Shown: positions 43,286 to 55,959 of the stretch, piece after piece
How positions within the stretch are numbered: the stretch's first letter is position 1
How the letters are laid out: the number at the start of each line of letters is the position of its first letter
Assembly (NCBI GenBank): GCA_012934845.2
Contig: WNNJ02002827.1
Coordinates: forward strand, 1 to 64,000
Direction: 5' to 3'
Length of the DNA: 64,000 bases
Source: Pomphorhynchus laevis
Taxonomy: Eukaryota > Acanthocephala > Palaeacanthocephala > Echinorhynchida > Pomphorhynchidae
The notes under the pieces: generated by a model
What the model was told of the DNA's origin: nothing
What the model saw: only the letters and a program-made list of their open reading frames with translations
Databases searched by the model: none
Made by a program: the position numbers and the translations under genes

Positions 43286-45471
43286 AACAATAATTTACAG
43301 CTTAACACGTTAAGTGTTAAGTGTTAAGCTTAACAAGTTAGTAGTTCAAAAATCATGCGAGCATTAAATTTCGGTTTTATTGTTTGAATATCAATTGATT
43401 CTTTATTTTCTCCGATTACTTTTGGATGGAAAGATTTCTACGCTGTTGGAGTTAACGTCATGACCAGTGGAGAGGGCATGGTCATTCAATTTCGATTGTT
43501 GGACTTGTGTGTCCAAGAGAGCGTTTGAGAAAACGCTCTTAATATTCCATAATATTTGCACTAAACGCTAAGAAATTTTAATTGGTTTGATAAAAAAACA
43601 TTAATACCATTAAAAATTTAGTTGTCCTTCAAAAAATAGGTAACCGATTGATCGCTTAGGCATTCGAGTATACAAGCGGTATTGTCTCGCTGAACCGCTA
43701 CGCTTAATCGCTGCCTGAGGAAATTCACCTGTGGTCCTGGACATCATCTTTCAGATCTCTTCGATAAAATACGAAGTTTCCTTGCCCAAGACACTTAAAG
43801 ACTCAACAGCTACTGGAACGAATGTATATATCATATTATCGATCTCGTTTTACTTTTTCTACTTGAATTCTGCAAAAGCGGCTACCTCATCGGTTTGAAT
43901 GACTGCTTTATTCTCGTAATTCGCCGATAGAGGGTTTATGAAGGTAGCGTCCCAAATTAGTATTTTACTATTCTTCAAGGAACCAAAGTTCCTCCATCTG
44001 GTCACTTGCCATCGCTGCGACACAATCCAACCGGCTCATATCGAGAAGATATCCCTGCTGAAGACAAAGCCATTCGAATTATGTGGTTCAACTCGGAGTG
44101 TCGAGTGTGTCGGGATTTGCTGTTTCGACAGTCCAGACCGTGCAAGCCTAGTTGCGTCGCTGGTATTTCCACATCCACATATGAATTTCCCGCTAAATTT
44201 GATGTCGAGTCGTAGGGCCACGGCGATTGTGAAGGATACGTCGTCAAATCTGGTGTCAACAGCCGAGATTGGAAGTGCTATCAGGAAAGCTGCAGAGTCC
44301 CTGTCTACCGTACCGATCAGTCTAGCTCGCCGTTTAGCAGAATCGGCTTCCAACAAGAGTGAACTACTAGCGATCATGTGCATTGGACAAGACCAACGTT
44401 CTTGTTTATGTTTTTCCGTTGTCAACTCTTCTACGTACTCAGCCGCCTATTTGCGAACGCCATTTTGAAAATCCGAGCAGTCCACTCCGCTGGTTGCTTC
44501 AAGGTTTGGTCCCACCAATGCCTTTACGAGAACCGACGTGCCTGGGATGAAGTACAAATATGCCGGCAGTGATATAACTTCACTGCGATATAGACCTAAG
44601 CCACCCAAGTCAATCGGCAGAGTTGCTTGTCGCCATGCTTTATCATCCAGATGTAAATTCAATATGTTGGTCAGAGCAGACTTTAGGATTTTGTCATAAT
44701 GCTTTAGTGGCGGGCATGAAGAGCAAGGGGCGTAGCGTAGCAGATGAGAAAGTTTTGTATGCTGAAGCTTCATCGCAGCAGAAACAGCGTTTAGATAGAT
44801 CGACCATTCGTTTAACAGTGTTCTGGACAAGCGATACGCATTGATTCACGGTTTCATTGACCGCCAAATTGATTCCTATCGGAATGCCCAAGATGACAGC
44901 GTCGTTGGGATCAGTCAGAATGTATTCGGGAATCAAGTCCAACAATCGAATTTGACCCTTAGGATCACGGGTTATTAACTCCAACTTTCGAAATTTTTGG
45001 ATAGTTATATGACAACTGGCGTAGGACCAGCGTTTAGTCTAAACACAATCCTATTGCAAAGTTGTTCAGATAAGATTCAATTTGATTTTAAAGTTGCAGC
45101 GATCAATATCAGTGAGAATACGTCTGTCCAAATTAAATAGATTAAAGCAACTTGCGAAATAAAAATAATCGTCAAAATTTCAATAAAGATATATGTCAAA
45201 ATGACATTCTAACCAAATTCGAAATATTTTTTATCCGACTTAAATATTAAATTTGTAACAAATTATTCGCTTAGAATGATTTACTGGAGTTAACGTCAAA
45301 ACCAGTGAATATGGTATGACCGTCTAATTTCGATTGTATGTGTAAGAGCATTTTTTGAGAAAACGCACAAATAAAGAAGCAATTACTGTTCAAGCAATAA
45401 AACAGAAATTGAACGCTCAAAATGATTTTGAAGTACTTACATTATAACGTGTTAAGCTGTAAATTATTGTT
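43286..45471. mobile_element. 2.2-kb unit bounded by a 27-bp perfect inverted repeat
   Basis: 43286-43312 and 45445-45471 are exact reverse complements (AACAATAATTTACAG, then CTTAACACGTTA). Inside them is a direct repeat of about 100 bp, 43446-43545 and 45281-45380, sharing GGAGTTAACGTCA, ACCAGTG, AATTTCGATTGT and TTGAGAAAACGC. Between these lies the retroelement fragment 43620-44990. The unit could be a nonautonomous DNA element that captured or was invaded by a retroelement, or the terminal direct repeats could belong to that retroelement. No transposase is seen. Confidence 0.45.
43620..44990 (-). mobile_element. Retroelement polymerase C-terminal fragment (LINE-like)
   Basis: Three overlapping minus-strand frames give successive landmarks of a post-RT region: LGIPIGINLAVN (44880), LPIDLGGLGLYRSEVISLPA (44600), the FICGCG and GRHG-like cysteine/histidine segment (44200), ALSSAGISSRYEPVGLCRSDGK (44010), LIWDATFINPL (43950) and FVPVAVESLSVLGKE (43820). 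Decay is moderate, with a handful of frame changes. It is related in plan to 41635-42620 but to a different family. The clade is unresolved. Confidence 0.6.
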
Positions 45472-45689
45472 TCAGATATTCCTGAAAATGACCAAGTAGC
45501 TTCCGATGCATTAATTTTTTTAATTTATTTGTTCTGGACTTTGCCTTTTATTATTTAAAGAACGACAAATGCTTTAACATTTCCGTTATGTTACGCATAA
45601 ATAAAGTAATGTGTTGAACAACATTACTTTAGCATAACATTAATACTTCAAATTACTTTATTTCAAGTGTTTTATATCAAATACTTTAA

Positions 45690-46215
45690 ATTCTTAAAAT
45701 TTCATTATTTAATGTATTATATTTTATATTATATGGTATGCATAAATGCTCATGCAAAAATATGTTTTTTGTAAATTTAAATATGCCATATTTACGTTAT
45801 AAATTAATAGTAGTTTTAGTTAATGTTAATTTAATGCTCATATCAAGACATACACCTTCTTTATCATCAATATTAGATTTTTTAAGAATGAGGCTACTTG
45901 GATAAATTTGTTCGCTTATTGAATACAAGTTATTAAAGTAAAATACAAATATCATCAATGTATCGAAACATATATTTCATATATTTATATAATTTAGATT
46001 TATTTTTTAAACAGTTATGAACAAATTCATGTTATATAAAGGTTAAAAATAAGTCAGCTATAATGGGGCTACTGTTACCTCACATTGGAACACCTTTTAT
46101 TTGTCTAAATATAGATGTTCCTACCTTTAAATAATTTTGATTTATCAAAATATTTCAGGATTCTATTTATTCAATTTTATCCATGTATTTATATTTATTT
46201 GATGGTTGAATCAAA
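45690..46215 (-). mobile_element. Naiad-like RT fragment
   Basis: Matches 15260-15780 of the main Naiad copy at nucleotide level with many changes; includes the degraded YIDD region. No product. Confidence 0.75.
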
Positions 46216-46319
46216 TAAATATAAATTGATAAAAAACATTAATATTTAATGGTTCGATTCATTTGATGGTTCCTGCAAATTAAAAAATTCAAATATAGAT
46301 CAGGATAGATATTTCTGTT

Positions 46320-46680
46320 AATTTAATGTTCATATCTAGATATATACCTTCTTTATATAAATATAAGGAAGGTATATATCATATAAATTCATATAAATTT
46401 TTTAAAATCTTATATAATTATTTATTATTTATCTTTATTTTATCTATATATAATATAAAATATAAAATACGTAGACTCAGTTATCTGATCTGATTCTTTA
46501 TCGTCAGTATTGGTTTTATTAAGAATAAGGCTACCTGGATAAATTTGTTCACTAATTGAATAAAAATTGTTAGAATTAAATACACATATATCACCAATAT
46601 ATCGAAGCATATATTTCATATCTTTATATAATTTATATTTATTTTTTAAACAGTTAAGAACAAATTCATATTCTATAACT
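46320..46680 (-). mobile_element. Naiad-like fragments with terminal motif
   Basis: Short RT pieces flank a terminal tail ending in the motif ACGTAGACTCAGTTATCTGA (46470-46490) in plus orientation. Confidence 0.65.
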
Positions 46681-46689
46681 GTACAAAAA

Positions 46690-47540
46690 AACTTTTTGTA
46701 CCATTTTATCCTGGTGATGATAGCAGTTGACTATCAAAATTTGATATTTAAAATAAATAATTTCTATTTCACTCTCTCAACTAATAAATAATAGAAACCA
46801 ATGAGTGCACAGTCAATTTATAATAATAAACTAACATTGCAAATACTTCAAATTAAGACAAATGCATATGTTACCAGTATTAATCATTATCTTTTGCTTT
46901 GAAATGTATTCAATACAAGATATTACTTACCTATGGGACTCGTAAAGGTTGGCAAAGAAAATTGCATCTTCCATTGATAATAACAAATGACGTTGTATCT
47001 AACATGCACAAAAATTTTGATTAATTTGCCGGTTTGTAATATCGCAGAAGTTACTTTTGCGTTTATATAAAGCTACATCAGCCTAATTAACTTGTCTGCT
47101 CTTAATTTGTAATCAATGTGTTGTAGTTGAGGTTTATTCAAAACATTGTTTATTTTCACGATTTTTTTGACTTTCGAGATTCAATATTTGTATGTTTTTA
47201 TCGCGTTAATTTCAAATAAAGTTATTAAGGTGAATATTAATATTGTTTTGATATTTAATAATATTTTAATCATATTTTAATTATTTTATAATTTAATATT
47301 ATATTGTTTAAATTTGAATATTATTAAATTAATAATATTTTTAAATTAGATTATTATTTTAAATTAGATTATTTAACATAAATTAGATTTTTTTAGTTAA
47401 ACCAATTTTTTATTTTACACTCATATTTTAAATATTTTAATAAATTTTAGCAAAATGAATAAAAAAATGTGAATTTAGATTGCATGCAAAAATTAAAAAA
47501 AAAATATTATGTTGTTTTTTTTGCATATTGATTAACATTT
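46690..47540. other. No recognised gene
   Basis: AT-rich sequence; nothing can be supported. Confidence 0.5.
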
Positions 47541-47544
47541 AAGA

Positions 47545-48815
47545 TTTAAATAAATCGAATCATCTAACTGATTTACGTATTTAATATAATTTTAAAATTG
47601 AAATAAAAAATAAAAATTAATGCTTAATCAAAATTTAAATAAATAATTAAATACTTATAAATAATAAATAATTACAAAAGATTTTATATTTATACAATTA
47701 TATGTTCAATTTATATTTATATCAAGAAAAAAATTTAAAATTTAAATTTAAAAAGAAAGTCAATTTTTATTGACAAATAATAAATAACATACGATGTATC
47801 AGAAAAAGGATTATAAATCATTGGAAAGAACTGCTATGTTATCAGATTACGGCCCCTAACTCCTCTACTCAACATAGCAGCGTGGCCAAATAAATGCTAA
47901 TGATGTATTTCTTCTGATGAAATTTGATTATCTGGTAGCTTATTCTAATACAAAGTATATTATTTATCATCCATATAAAAATTTGCCACTTAAGAGTTTA
48001 AATTTATTCTTTATATTATTGTGTTGATTTATATATTTTACTATTTTCTGTTTAAAGATATTTTTATTATAACATTTTTATTATTCTTATGCAAAAATAT
48101 GTTTATTGTAAATTTAGTATGTCATCTTTACGATATAAATTAAAAGTAGTTTTAGTTAATGTTAATTTAATGTTCATATCTAGATATACACCGTTATCAT
48201 CAATATTGGTTTTATTAAGAAGGATGCTTTCTGGATAAATTTGCTCACTTATCGAATAAAAATTGATAGAATTAAATACACATATATCATCAATGTATCG
48301 AAACATATATTTCATATATTTATATAGTTTAGATTTAGTTTTTAAAACAGTTATGAACACATTAATATTATATAAAGTTTAAAAACAAGTCAGCTATAAT
48401 TTATTCCTTTTGTCTGCTCTACTTGTCTAAATATAGATGTCCCTACTTTTTAATAATTTTGATTTATCAAAATATTTAAGGATTCTATTAATTCAATTTT
48501 ATCCATATATTTATATTTACTTGATGGTTTAATACATTTCGTATATAAGATTAAATAATAAATAATTATAAGTAATAAATAATTGTTATATACAATTTTA
48601 TATAATTCCTATTTATATAGCTAAAATTATATTTTATATTTAATTATATTTATATTTATATCAAGTATAAATTTAAAATTTAAATTTAAAATAAATGTCA
48701 ATTTTTATCAATTGATTACATACGATGTATCGGAATAAGGATTTTAAGTCATTAAGAGGAACTGCTATGTTATCAAAATAACATAAAATATTATTTCGGC
48801 GTATCAGAATTAGAA
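47545..48815 (-). mobile_element. Naiad-like 3' fragments, two pieces
   Basis: Terminal motif (47560-47580), structured block (47790-47960) and RT fragment (47960-48540) on the minus strand, then another decayed tail and block remnant (48545-48815). In the first block helix b (CTGCTATG/CATAGCAG) is perfect while helix c is lost. Confidence 0.75.
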
Positions 48816-48829
48816 GAAAAATAGTCGCA

Positions 48830-49670
48830 TTAAAATGGTGTAGTCGCATTCAATAATGGACAGTTTCAGTATTTCTGACAGAGGTTATATTATCGGAAAA
48901 CAAATCCACAGGTCAATAATAAAAATATCATAATAAAGATCGTAAAAAACTCTCCATGTCACAACTATTTACGAAACGTGAAGTATCAGATATTTCACAA
49001 TGAACATCAAATTTTTGTATGAACTGCTTATTATCCTGCCGCCCAAGCTACTCAGCCGCTGTCAAGTTGTACGGTCCAAAACAATTTAATTTAGAGAAAA
49101 TTTAGTATTACTTCACCTGTAGTAATTCTTAAAAAAAAATCGTAAATCCAAATTAATCGCGAAAATCCAACTTTACATTTAAAGTTTGAAATTTAAACGC
49201 TCAAGTATAAATGGCATTACAATGTTCTTTAATTAAAGAACAGATTTACGTTCTACAGCAATATTTACGTCCCTCATAGATGCAACAATCGCTCTAAAAT
49301 TTGTATCACGGTTATAAAATCCCACAGTCTGCATTTGTTCAAGTTCAAATGAATAAATTTGTTCTAGAGTTTGGTTTGTTTGTTGATTTGTCGGCTGATG
49401 TTGCTGGGGATGAAGACGAATTAATAGTTGAAACAACGAAGCAGTATAATCTTGATTTGAATTTTGTAAATTCGACGTTCTTTAATTTAATTCGAGCGAG
49501 CAGCGTGGTTTAGCTGGTGCTGATCGTGTAGCTTTTGTCCGCAAATATTGACATCGCTGCCTGTGTCTATTTTTTGCGATATAGGCTCAAGAACATCAAT
49601 CAACATTCATTATGACGAAGAAAAGCTCAAGTATCAACGGCAAAACAACGTTCTTAAATTTCATTAAAGC
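48830..49670. repeat. Unclassified repeat shared with 59490-59640
   Basis: 48845-48900 (CAGTTTCAGTATTTCTG and flanks) and 49505-49590 (GCTGGTGCTGATCGTGTAGC and flanks) both have relatives at 59490-59640, where their order is reversed and they are nearly adjacent. A direct repeat of about 40 bases (CTCAAGTATAAATGGC-like) occurs at 49198 and 49625. The open frames here have no known domain. Confidence 0.5.
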
Positions 49671-49729
49671 AGGCAATTGAAAGCTTTTATATAATTATAA
49701 AAGTAATTAATTAAATTAATTAATTAAAG

Positions 49730-50243
49730 GTTTTCTTAATTAATAACCACTGATAAGAAATAATTAAAAACGAAACATGCAGAAAAAAATCAAAAATAGC
49801 CAGTCGTTAAAAATTTGTTCGCGTTTTTAACTTTGTTACCGTCTCAGATTCAGCGGAATCTGAGCCCTCCAGCCAATTCAACACACCGCTCTCCGACTGA
49901 ACCACCAGACGTCTTTCACCACCCGAAGAGTCCAAGCGAGACGGACTATGTTTGGTAATCGCGAGATGAGGAGCTTGATAAACCTTCGTCCTTGCGCTGG
50001 GGAACGTCCTCTCAAAAAAAGACTAATTCCGAGAGAGCACAAGTACCCCCAGAAACGCACTTGGGTTTTCCGATTTGACGACATACGCTGAGGCCGTTTT
50101 AGGGTCCACCTAGCTTTCTTCAGGATACGTTTGAGTCTATCCAGATCAACTTTCGCCGGCCAGTTTACCGTAACAGTGAACCCGAGTTATTTTACTCGAC
50201 TTATGAATGTGGGGAGTGGTAGATTAGTCAATATGGAAGATAG
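49730..50243 (-). mobile_element. LINE copy D, 3' part (left of the Gypsy insertion)
   Basis: Minus-strand C-terminal segment of the LINE A family (LFLRGRSPAQGRRF at about 50000) down to the 3' end. The element continues at 54794 on the other side of the Gypsy element, with GATAG duplicated at the junctions. Confidence 0.8.
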
Positions 50244-50435
50244 TGTTGTGTATGAACGAACACACTGCAAATGTATGGCAATGACGATTATCACTGGCAG
50301 CAATGTGCTTGGCGGTATGCCTTTGTATTTTGACTATATATGTCGGATAGCGACTGTTTCTGAACGCTGGTGTTTTGTTTGTACTAAAAATTAAAAAACG
50401 TTAGCGTTTGCTTTGCAATGTCTGAAAACACAACA
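50244..50435 (+). repeat. 5' LTR of the Mag-type Gypsy element
   Basis: 192 bp; appears identical to 54602-54793; contains the first 18 bases of the gag-pol frame. Confidence 0.95.
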
Positions 50436-53400
50436 ATTGGCGACGAGGGTGGTTCAAAATTTTCGTCGAACGACATTATGAAAATTGTATGGGAACAACA
50501 ACGTACATTGACGAAGTTGATGGAAAGTCTGCAAAATCGTGAAAATCCCAATAAGGATTGCAATATACCGGCGTTTCAGCATTTCAATGCAGATCACGAT
50601 AAGTGGATTGATTACGGGATTCAACTGAAGAATTTTTTGGGCATGCACAGAGTTGATTCACAGATGCGACAAAAACAATTCTTACTGTCCAGTTGTGGTC
50701 AAGAAATTTTTCGCTTGGTTGGACAATTGATTCCGTCTTTCGAAAAAGAGGACATTACTTTCGAGATGATTATTAAGGAACTCGATCGTCATTTTAAAAA
50801 GCCGATGCATATAGTTGCAGCCAGATTCGAATTTACGCAATGTCGACAAAAAGCCAATCAGTCACATAAAGATTGGATAGCGGAAGCAAGGGGCCTGGCT
50901 AGTAAGTGTTCGTTTTTCGATCAATCCATTCAAACCGAACAGCAAGCAATCGACGACAGATTGAGAGATCTGGTAATTGCATATACTCCAATCGAGGAAA
51001 TACGTATGAGTCTATTACGATTAGACAATCCTACGTTAGACGATGTAATTAGGATTGCTTCTAATTGGGAAATGACACAAGCTACTAAGCACTTGTTAGC
51101 GACGGAAACCAGCTCGAATTATGCAAATGACTCGAAAAAGGATGTTGAAATTTCGCATGTTAATAAATTAAGTGCTGGACGTCGATCACAATGGAATAAA
51201 AATTCCATGCCTCGTTGTACACGATGTAATGGTTCAAATCACGTAAATGAGCAACAGTGTTGGGCTAAGAACGTAAAATGTCACCGTTGTGGTAAGATAG
51301 GTCATATTCGTCGATGCTGCAAGGTAGCACTACAAAATATTCATCAGTTGATATCAGACGAGAATGGTGATAATAAGGCTGTAGAGTTGGCTTTTCTCGA
51401 AATTCAAAACGTTTGTCGAAGGGACCATATCCTGGGACCGACATTGGAAGTGAGAATAAACGGAGTTCAAGTGGAAATGGAGTTTGATACGGGAGCAATG
51501 TTGTCTGTAATATCTCAAAAAACATGGTCAAGTTGTGGTTCGCCTGAGCTAAGAGCGGGAAGATGGCTGAGAAGTTTTGGTGGAGGGTTGATAAAGAGCA
51601 TAGGTCAATGTCAAGTGACTGTAGAACTAGATAATGTAGCCAAATTGTTGAATGTCGAGGTCGTATACGAAACAGAAAAGAGCTTGTTTGGACAACCGTG
51701 GATAGAAGCATTTAACATGTCCTTGCCACGTCAAGTAAGATCCCGCCCACGAGCTATCAATCAGTTAAATTTAAATCAACAAGGTGCATCCGATTTAAAC
51801 CACATGTTACTCAGATTTAAGGAGTTATTCAATGAAGATCTTGGGAACATTAAGGATTTGGAGATAAAGTTACAAGTTGATCCATCGGCTATTGCACGAT
51901 GCATTCCGGCTCGTCGCGTACCACTGCCATTAAAGCCAAAAATCGAAGAAGAGTTAAAGCGCCTTTTATCGAATGGAACATTAGAGCAAGTTGATTCAAA
52001 CTGTAATTATATTGAATGGGCGAGTCCAATTGTTTCTGTGCTCAAGAAGGATAACTCAATAAGACTTTGCGCTGACTTCAAGGCGACAATTAATCCGTAT
52101 CTGAATTGTGATTGTTTCGAATTACCGACATTTGAGGAGATACTGAGCAAAATCGCAGGAGGCACCTTGTATTCAGTATTGGATTTAAAGGATGCGTATT
52201 CACAAATGAAAGTTCATCAAGACTCTCGAAAGTATTTGACCATATCGACACCCTTCGGATATTATCAATATCGTCGATTACCATTTGGGTTATCCATTGC
52301 ACCAATTTTGTTCCAGCGTTATATGAATCAATTACTCGGTACGATTCCGGGCGTCGCAGTTTATCTGGATGATGTTGTAGTTGCTGGTGAAACACGTTCA
52401 GAACATATAGACAGACTTCGAAGTGTAATGACAAGATTATTGAATGCGGGAATACGAGTTAAACGTGAAAAGTGTTTATTTCTTCAAGAACAAGTCAAAT
52501 TTCTGGGACACGTGTTAGATAAAGGAATGGTAAAAGTTGATCCAGAGAAAGTTGATACTATTCAAAATATTTGTCCACCGTCAAATCCTAAAGAACTGCG
52601 AACGTTCTTGGGAACCATAGGGTTCCTTGAACGTTTTATTCCTCACTTGCGGTCGCAGTGTGCTGACTTGTATTCGTTAACGGGTGTACGAGCGAATTGG
52701 AACTGGACAGATCGGCATCAAAGCCAATTTGAATTGGTCAAGCAAAGTATGCTAAAACCGAAAATTTTAATACCATATGATGGGAAGAGTAACCTGAAGC
52801 TGTATTGTGATGCTTGTGAGAGAGGCTTAGGAGCCGTACTGCTTCAAGAAACTAAAAACAACCGTTATCTGCCGATTGCATACGCATCAAGAAAATTGAG
52901 CAGCGCGGAAATAAATTACTCGCAAATCGACCGGGAGGCACTTGCACTTATATTCGGTGTCAATAAGTTTCGATATTTTCTATTAGGTAGAAAGTTCGTA
53001 CTCATCACTGATCACAAACCTTTGAAATACATATTCGGAAATCAACGTAATTTGCCAAAGATCGCGAATCAGCGTTTAGTCAGATGGGCATTGTTGTTGA
53101 GTCAATTCGACTACGAACTCGAATGCATTCCAGGAAAAGATAACATAATTGCCGATGTCCTCTCCAGATTTCCATGTCAAGGCCTTGACTGTGCAGAAAC
53201 GTCGGGAACAAATGATATCTGTGTGAATTTGTTATGTGAGGACACACCTTTATTATCCGCAACAGCTATTCGCGAAGCTACGAAACAAGATTTGATTCTA
53301 AAAAAGGTGACGCAATATGTGTCGATCGGTTGGCCAAACAAAGTTACAGACTCGAACATTCATTATTACAGCACAAGACGCAATGAGTTATCATTTGAAA

Positions 53401-54601
53401 ATGGAATTTTGCTTTTAGGAGCGCGTGTATTAATTCCGACGAGTCTACGGGAGACAGTTTTGCGAGCTTTGCATGCAGGCCATCCGGGAATTGTGGCTAT
53501 GAAGTCCTTATCACGATATTACGTATGGTGGCCTGGATTGGATGCTGATATCGAGCGCTCAGTACAAAATTGTAACGATTGTCAGCGTTTCCGGAATAAC
53601 GAACCTAACCATCCACTTCACAATTGGCCTGTACCCAGCGATATATGGACTAGGATTCACGTAGATTTCGCCGGACCATCCCAACAGGAGTATTACTTTG
53701 TGGTTCAGTGTGCTCTATCAAAATGGCCAGAGGTTATTAAGATGCAATGTACAAGTGCTCACTCAACAATAAAGGTATTAAGAGAAATATTTGCCAGAAA
53801 TGGGGTTCCGGAAGAGCTGGTATCAGACAATGGTCCCCCGTTTCAGTCTTCCGAATTCGCGAATTTTTTGCAGTCTAATGGAGTAAAGCATGTAAGAGTA
53901 TCTCCGTATCACCCAAGATCAAACGGTTTAGCGGAGAGGTTTATTCAAGTACTAAAGAATAAAGTGATCAGACCTTACAATATACACGATCGTCCAAAGC
54001 GATTGCAGCAATTCTTATTGTCGTATAGAAACACACCGCACAGTGCCACAGGAAAACCACCATCAATTGTCTTTACCGGTCATCGTTTGACTACCTTATT
54101 TGATCGTTTGAAACCGAATCTACGTTCTACACTTGAAGGTTATCAAGCAAATAACAAAATACATTTCGATAAGAAATCCAAACCGAGGGAGTTTTATTCA
54201 GGAGAAAAGGTGTGGTATCGGCAGAAAAGTAACGAACCGTGGTCGGCGGGGGAAATAGAAAAGCGCTCAAACTGGACATCGTATGTCGTGAGCAACGCTG
54301 ATCAAAACTACAGATTACACGCCGATATGCTTCGTAAAGGAGAAGGTATAGAGAATCGAGAAATTACCAATGATGCAGACAATGATCAAGAGAAAATGAA
54401 TTCAACATTGTCACAGCGGATTGAGATAACTAGTGATCAAAGTCCACTTACCATTACGAATTCGGCGGATGAAAAAAATCTTGAACATGATAATTGCCAT
54501 CGCCAATTACCTAGACGATCAGAAAGAGTCCGTAAAGTACCTGTTCGATATGGCTGGAATGTGGCGTACTAAAAAGACCACATTTATATGGGGAAGAGGA
54601 A

Positions 54602-54793
54602 TGTTGTGTATGAACGAACACACTGCAAATGTATGGCAATGACGATTATCACTGGCAGCAATGTGCTTGGCGGTATGCCTTTGTATTTTGACTATATATG
54701 TCGGATAGCGACTGTTTCTGAACGCTGGTGTTTTGTTTGTACTAAAAATTAAAAAACGTTAGCGTTTGCTTTGCAATGTCTGAAAACACAACA
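54602..54793 (+). repeat. 3' LTR of the Mag-type Gypsy element
   Basis: 192 bp, same as the 5' LTR, preceded by a purine tract. Confidence 0.95.
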
Positions 54794-55900
54794 GATAGAG
54801 CTGAGAGTGCTAGTCTTTTTGATTCTTTCTTGGTTGCAGAAGCGCCATGAAAGACAACCACTCGCGATTTAGAGGAGTTGAGAACAAGAAAATAAATACA
54901 AAATCTGTCCTTTGTATCATGTGAACAATTAGTGATTGAAATCTGTCTTCAAAGGATTGCAGTCTTGCGTCCATAATTTTCAAAATCTCACCATCTGTCA
55001 TTATAAGCACTTTAGAGATTAAGGCATAAGCAAAGTCCGCCGAACAGGCCGGTGCACCGATGTGCCTCTGTTTGTAAGCCTTGAATACAAGGCATCTACG
55101 TGACCAAGCCGGGTACGGGCCACCACAATTCGAACACTGAGGGTAAAGATTACATTCCCCTCATGTTCGTCTCCAGAGTCACACACCTCGCATGTACGGG
55201 GACTGGAACAGATGGAGGCCCAGTGCCCCCACTGGTGACATCCGTTGCAGTGGAGAAACGTAAGATTGTCGGCATTTATCACTGTGAATGATATATTGTA
55301 ACCAATAAATGGATTGAAATTACTGTTAGTCAGGCATTGGGCCTGGTCAACGGTAGAGGAGCCGAAGGCCACCGGAAGTAGCTCTCTATTCTTCCTCCAA
55401 ATGGGTCGAACGTTGTAAACTTTGAACGTATCCTCAAAATCTTTTACATCATCATCCGTTGCGTAAGGTGGAAAGTTTGATAATTTCAGGGAGGCTTGAA
55501 TATGCTTATATGTCGTTGAACCATATTTTGTTAGAAATTTTTCAAAATAACCCAAGTATTCGAAGGCTAGATCAGGCATACAAAAAGAAATTCTGATTCC
55601 AGACTAGAACAATTTGACAGAATTGTATATAATTCTACCTTTAAATAATTTAATGAAATCTTTGAGAAAAATATCAAATAGAGATCTTCTTTCAAAGGGT
55701 TGCAGACAATTAAGAACAATCAGATTGACTAATTTCGGCACGGGAGGATGTTCCCCTTCGGTGTTTGAAGCAAGATAATTAGGAATATCTGAACTAACCT
55801 TGCTTTGTTTGGTAAGAATTGCGTTAGAAAATAAGAGTTTTCTTGAATCTTTTGAAGCATCGCGCATGTTTTCGTTGCTGCACCAATTATAAAAAAGTAA
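54794..55900 (-). mobile_element. LINE copy D, 5' part (right of the Gypsy insertion)
   Basis: On the minus strand ORF1 starts at 55867 and is read in two frames down to 55019, with a clear CCHC knuckle, CNGCHQWGHWASIC, followed by further cysteines. Directly after it comes an RT thumb scrap (about 54990-54800, VVVFHGASATKK), so the endonuclease and most of the RT are missing. The copy was internally deleted before the Gypsy insertion. Confidence 0.75.
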
Positions 55901-55944
55901 AAATATGTTTAGTAGCTAATGACGGAAACATAAATCCACCGTTC

Positions 55945-55959
55945 ATTAACGCAGAGTTA
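55945..55959 (+). repeat. Target-site duplication of LINE copy B, left
   Basis: ATTAACGCAGAGTTA, repeated exactly at 59291-59305. Confidence 0.9.

Larger units (their letters stand above)
50244..54793 (+). mobile_element. Young Mag-type Gypsy LTR retrotransposon, looks whole
   Basis: Inserted into LINE copy D with a 5-bp target duplication, GATAG (50239-50243 and 54794-54798). LTRs of 192 bp (50244-50435 and 54602-54793), TGTTGTG...CACAACA, appear identical, so the insertion is very recent. A primer-binding-like TGGCGACGAGG follows the 5' LTR and the purine tract GGGGAAGAGGAA precedes the 3' LTR. A single gag-pol frame of 1384 codons (50418-54572) has two CCHC knuckles (about residues 265-300), protease DTGA (about 356), RT with YLDD (about 648), RNase H (about 795-910) and integrase with HHCC (about 1018-1060) and DDE (about 1081, 1136, 1171). 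No env and no breaks were seen. The first ATG lies inside the 5' LTR, 18 bases from its end. Confidence 0.95.

Noticed and set aside
49233-49513. Overlapping open frames on both strands as genes
   Set aside because: No domain, opposite-strand overlap, and the surrounding DNA is a repeat shared with 59.5 kb.
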